Part shown: positions 62,914-64,000 of the stretch, one piece after another
How the letters are laid out: every line of letters starts with the position of its first letter
Numbering within the stretch: position 1 is the stretch's first letter
Assembly (NCBI RefSeq): GCF_001618955.1
Contig: NZ_LVYV01000056.1
Span: forward strand, 1 to 64,000
DNA: 64,000 nucleotides
Reading direction: 5' to 3'
Source: Tardiphaga robiniae
Lineage (GTDB): Bacteria > Pseudomonadota > Alphaproteobacteria > Rhizobiales > Xanthobacteraceae
Program-made: the position numbers and the translations under genes
Notes under the pieces: generated by a model
Told to the model about the DNA's origin: nothing
Database searches by the model: none
What the model saw: only the letters and a program-made list of their open reading frames with translations

Positions 62914-63885
62914 ATGCATGCCAGACGAATGATCTTGAAAGCCGCCATCGCCATGGGTCTCGGCGTGGCTGTCGTCTCCGCTCCCGCGCTGATCGGTTCC
63001 GCATCAGCGCAAGCGCAGGAAAAAACCGTCCGGATCGGCTTCCAGAAATACGGCAAGCTGGTTCTGCTGAAGAGCAAAGGCAGTTTGGAGCCGCGCCTGA
63101 GGGCGCTTGGCTGGAACATCAAGTGGACGGAGTTTTCGGCAGGCCCCGCGCTGCTGGAAGCGATCAATGTCGGTGCGCTCGATTTCGGCAACACCGGCGA
63201 GGCGCCGCCGATCTTCGCGCAAGCTGCTGGCGCACCGATCCGCTATGTCGCCTATGAGCCGCCAGCGCCCAAGGGCGAAGCGATCTTGGTGCCGAAAGGC
63301 AGTCCGATCAAATCGGTCACTGAGTTGAAGGGCAAGAAGGTCGCACTCAACAAGGGCTCAAACGTTCACTATCTCCTCGTCAAGGCGCTGGAGAAAGCGA
63401 ACGTCAAATATTCCGACATCACGCCGGTGTTCTTGGCGCCGGCCGACGCGCGGGCAGCGTTCGAGCGCGGCGCGGTCGATGCCTGGGTGATCTGGGACCC
63501 GTTCCAGGCGGCCGCTGAAGCCGCGATCGAGGCGACGGTTCTCGCCGACGGCACCGATACGGTTTCGAACTATCAGTTCTATCTGTCATCGCAGAAATTC
63601 CTGGAATCCGATCCCAAGGTGGTCGATGCGATTCTCGAAGGCCTGCGGGAAGTCGACGACTGGGCCAAGACAGACATCAAGGCCGTGGCCGAACAGTTGA
63701 GCCCGTCGGTCGGCCTGCCGGTTCCTGTACTGGAGGTCGCGCTCAAGCGGCAGGCCTACGGGATCAAGCCGATTGATCGCAAGGTCATCACCGAGCAGCA
63801 GCAACTGGCCGATACGTTTCTCGCGCTCGGACTGATCCCGAAAGCCATTGCCGTAGCCGACGCCGCCGGGACACCCGCACCATGA
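62914..63885 (+). CDS. ssuA: Aliphatic sulfonate-binding periplasmic protein
   Basis: This 323-residue precursor has a signal peptide ending in SASAQ near residue 33, followed by the strongly conserved SsuA sequence: [55 protein letters not shown] and [19 protein letters not shown]. It delivers alkanesulfonates to the permease. ATG 62914 is used; a start at 62830 would add a non-signal stretch. It overlaps the monooxygenase gene by four bases. Confidence 0.95.
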   Translation: MHARRMILKAAIAMGLGVAVVSAPALIGSASAQAQEKTVRIGFQKYGKLVLLKSKGSLEPRLRALGWNIKWTEFSAGPALLEAINVGALDFGNTGEAPPIFAQAAGAPIRYVAYEPPAPKGEAILVPKGSPIKSVTELKGKKVALNKGSNVHYLLVKALEKANVKYSDITPVFLAPADARAAFERGAVDAWVIWDPFQAAAEAAIEATVLADGTDTVSNYQFYLSSQKFLESDPKVVDAILEGLREVDDWAKTDIKAVAEQLSPSVGLPVPVLEVALKRQAYGIKPIDRKVITEQQQLADTFLALGLIPKAIAVADAAGTPAP

Positions 63886-64000
63886 CCGCTGTCGACGACG
63901 CTCTCAAGATTCTCTGGTTCCTGCCGACCAGCGGCGACGGCCACTATCTCGGAACCACGGCCGGTGCGCGCGAGGTCGATTTCGACTATCTGCGGCAGAT
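63882..64000 (+). CDS. ssuD: Alkanesulfonate monooxygenase SsuD, truncated by window edge
   Basis: Only the first 39 residues are present. [19 protein letters not shown] is the typical SsuD N-terminus of FMNH2-dependent sulfonate monooxygenases, which cut sulfite from alkanesulfonates. ATGA overlaps the ssuA stop. The rest lies beyond base 64000. Confidence 0.85.
   Translation, partial: MTAVDDALKILWFLPTSGDGHYLGTTAGAREVDFDYLRQ

Overview
The window is high-GC, densely coded DNA with short intergenic gaps and many ATGA or TGATG start/stop overlaps. The set of families (several Liv-type and Dpp-type ABC importers, a hydantoinase cassette, an alphaproteobacterial exopolysaccharide locus) and the G+C-rich inverted-repeat elements suggest an alphaproteobacterium, most likely Nitrobacteraceae (Bradyrhizobium, Rhodopseudomonas, Tardiphaga or a relative). 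This is an inference from gene content and style; no database search was possible. I saw no rRNA, tRNA, CRISPR array, integrase or transposase.

Layout. 0.65-4.2 kb: EmrAB-type efflux pump downstream of a MarR regulator. 4.3-13.8 kb: a catabolic unit made of an AA_synth-family protein, an amidohydrolase, an HpaB-family flavin oxygenase, a second closely related MarR regulator and a complete LivKHMGF importer. The three intergenic regions that start these transcripts carry versions of the same 23-bp dyad, so I read them as one regulon. 13.9-18.4 kb: hydantoinase cassette (D-threonine-aldolase-like enzyme, dihydropyrimidinase/hydantoinase, hydantoin racemase, N-carbamoyl-D-amino-acid hydrolase). 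18.7-23.8 kb: Dpp-type peptide importer with fused ATPases. 24.0-30.2 kb: FAD amine oxidoreductase, VOC protein, and an operon of an APH-type kinase, a class III aminotransferase/phospho-lyase and an M20 peptidase. 30.6-32.1 kb: small secreted or membrane proteins.

32.1-53.1 kb: a large exopolysaccharide locus. It has UDP-glucose dehydrogenase, FkbM methyltransferase and a priming sugar-phosphate transferase on the minus strand. Divergently there is a PPP-type phosphatase, a short Wza-like export protein, an outer-membrane barrel, a fused Wzz/BY-kinase, a Wzy-like polymerase, a GT4, two acyltransferases and a Wzx flippase. A GH10 glycoside hydrolase (minus), a WecG/TagA transferase, two more GT4 enzymes and two small proteins follow. 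This looks like a complete Wzx/Wzy-dependent pathway.

53.3-59.5 kb: acyl-CoA dehydrogenase meeting, tail to tail, a second Liv importer operon that ends in a carboxymuconolactone-decarboxylase-family gene. 60.1-64.0 kb: sulfonate uptake (binding protein, ATPase, permease, SsuA) and the start of an SsuD-type monooxygenase cut by the window edge.

Inverted-repeat elements sit at each of the five convergent gene junctions between 6 and 27 kb. I saw none in the exopolysaccharide locus or the last 10 kb.
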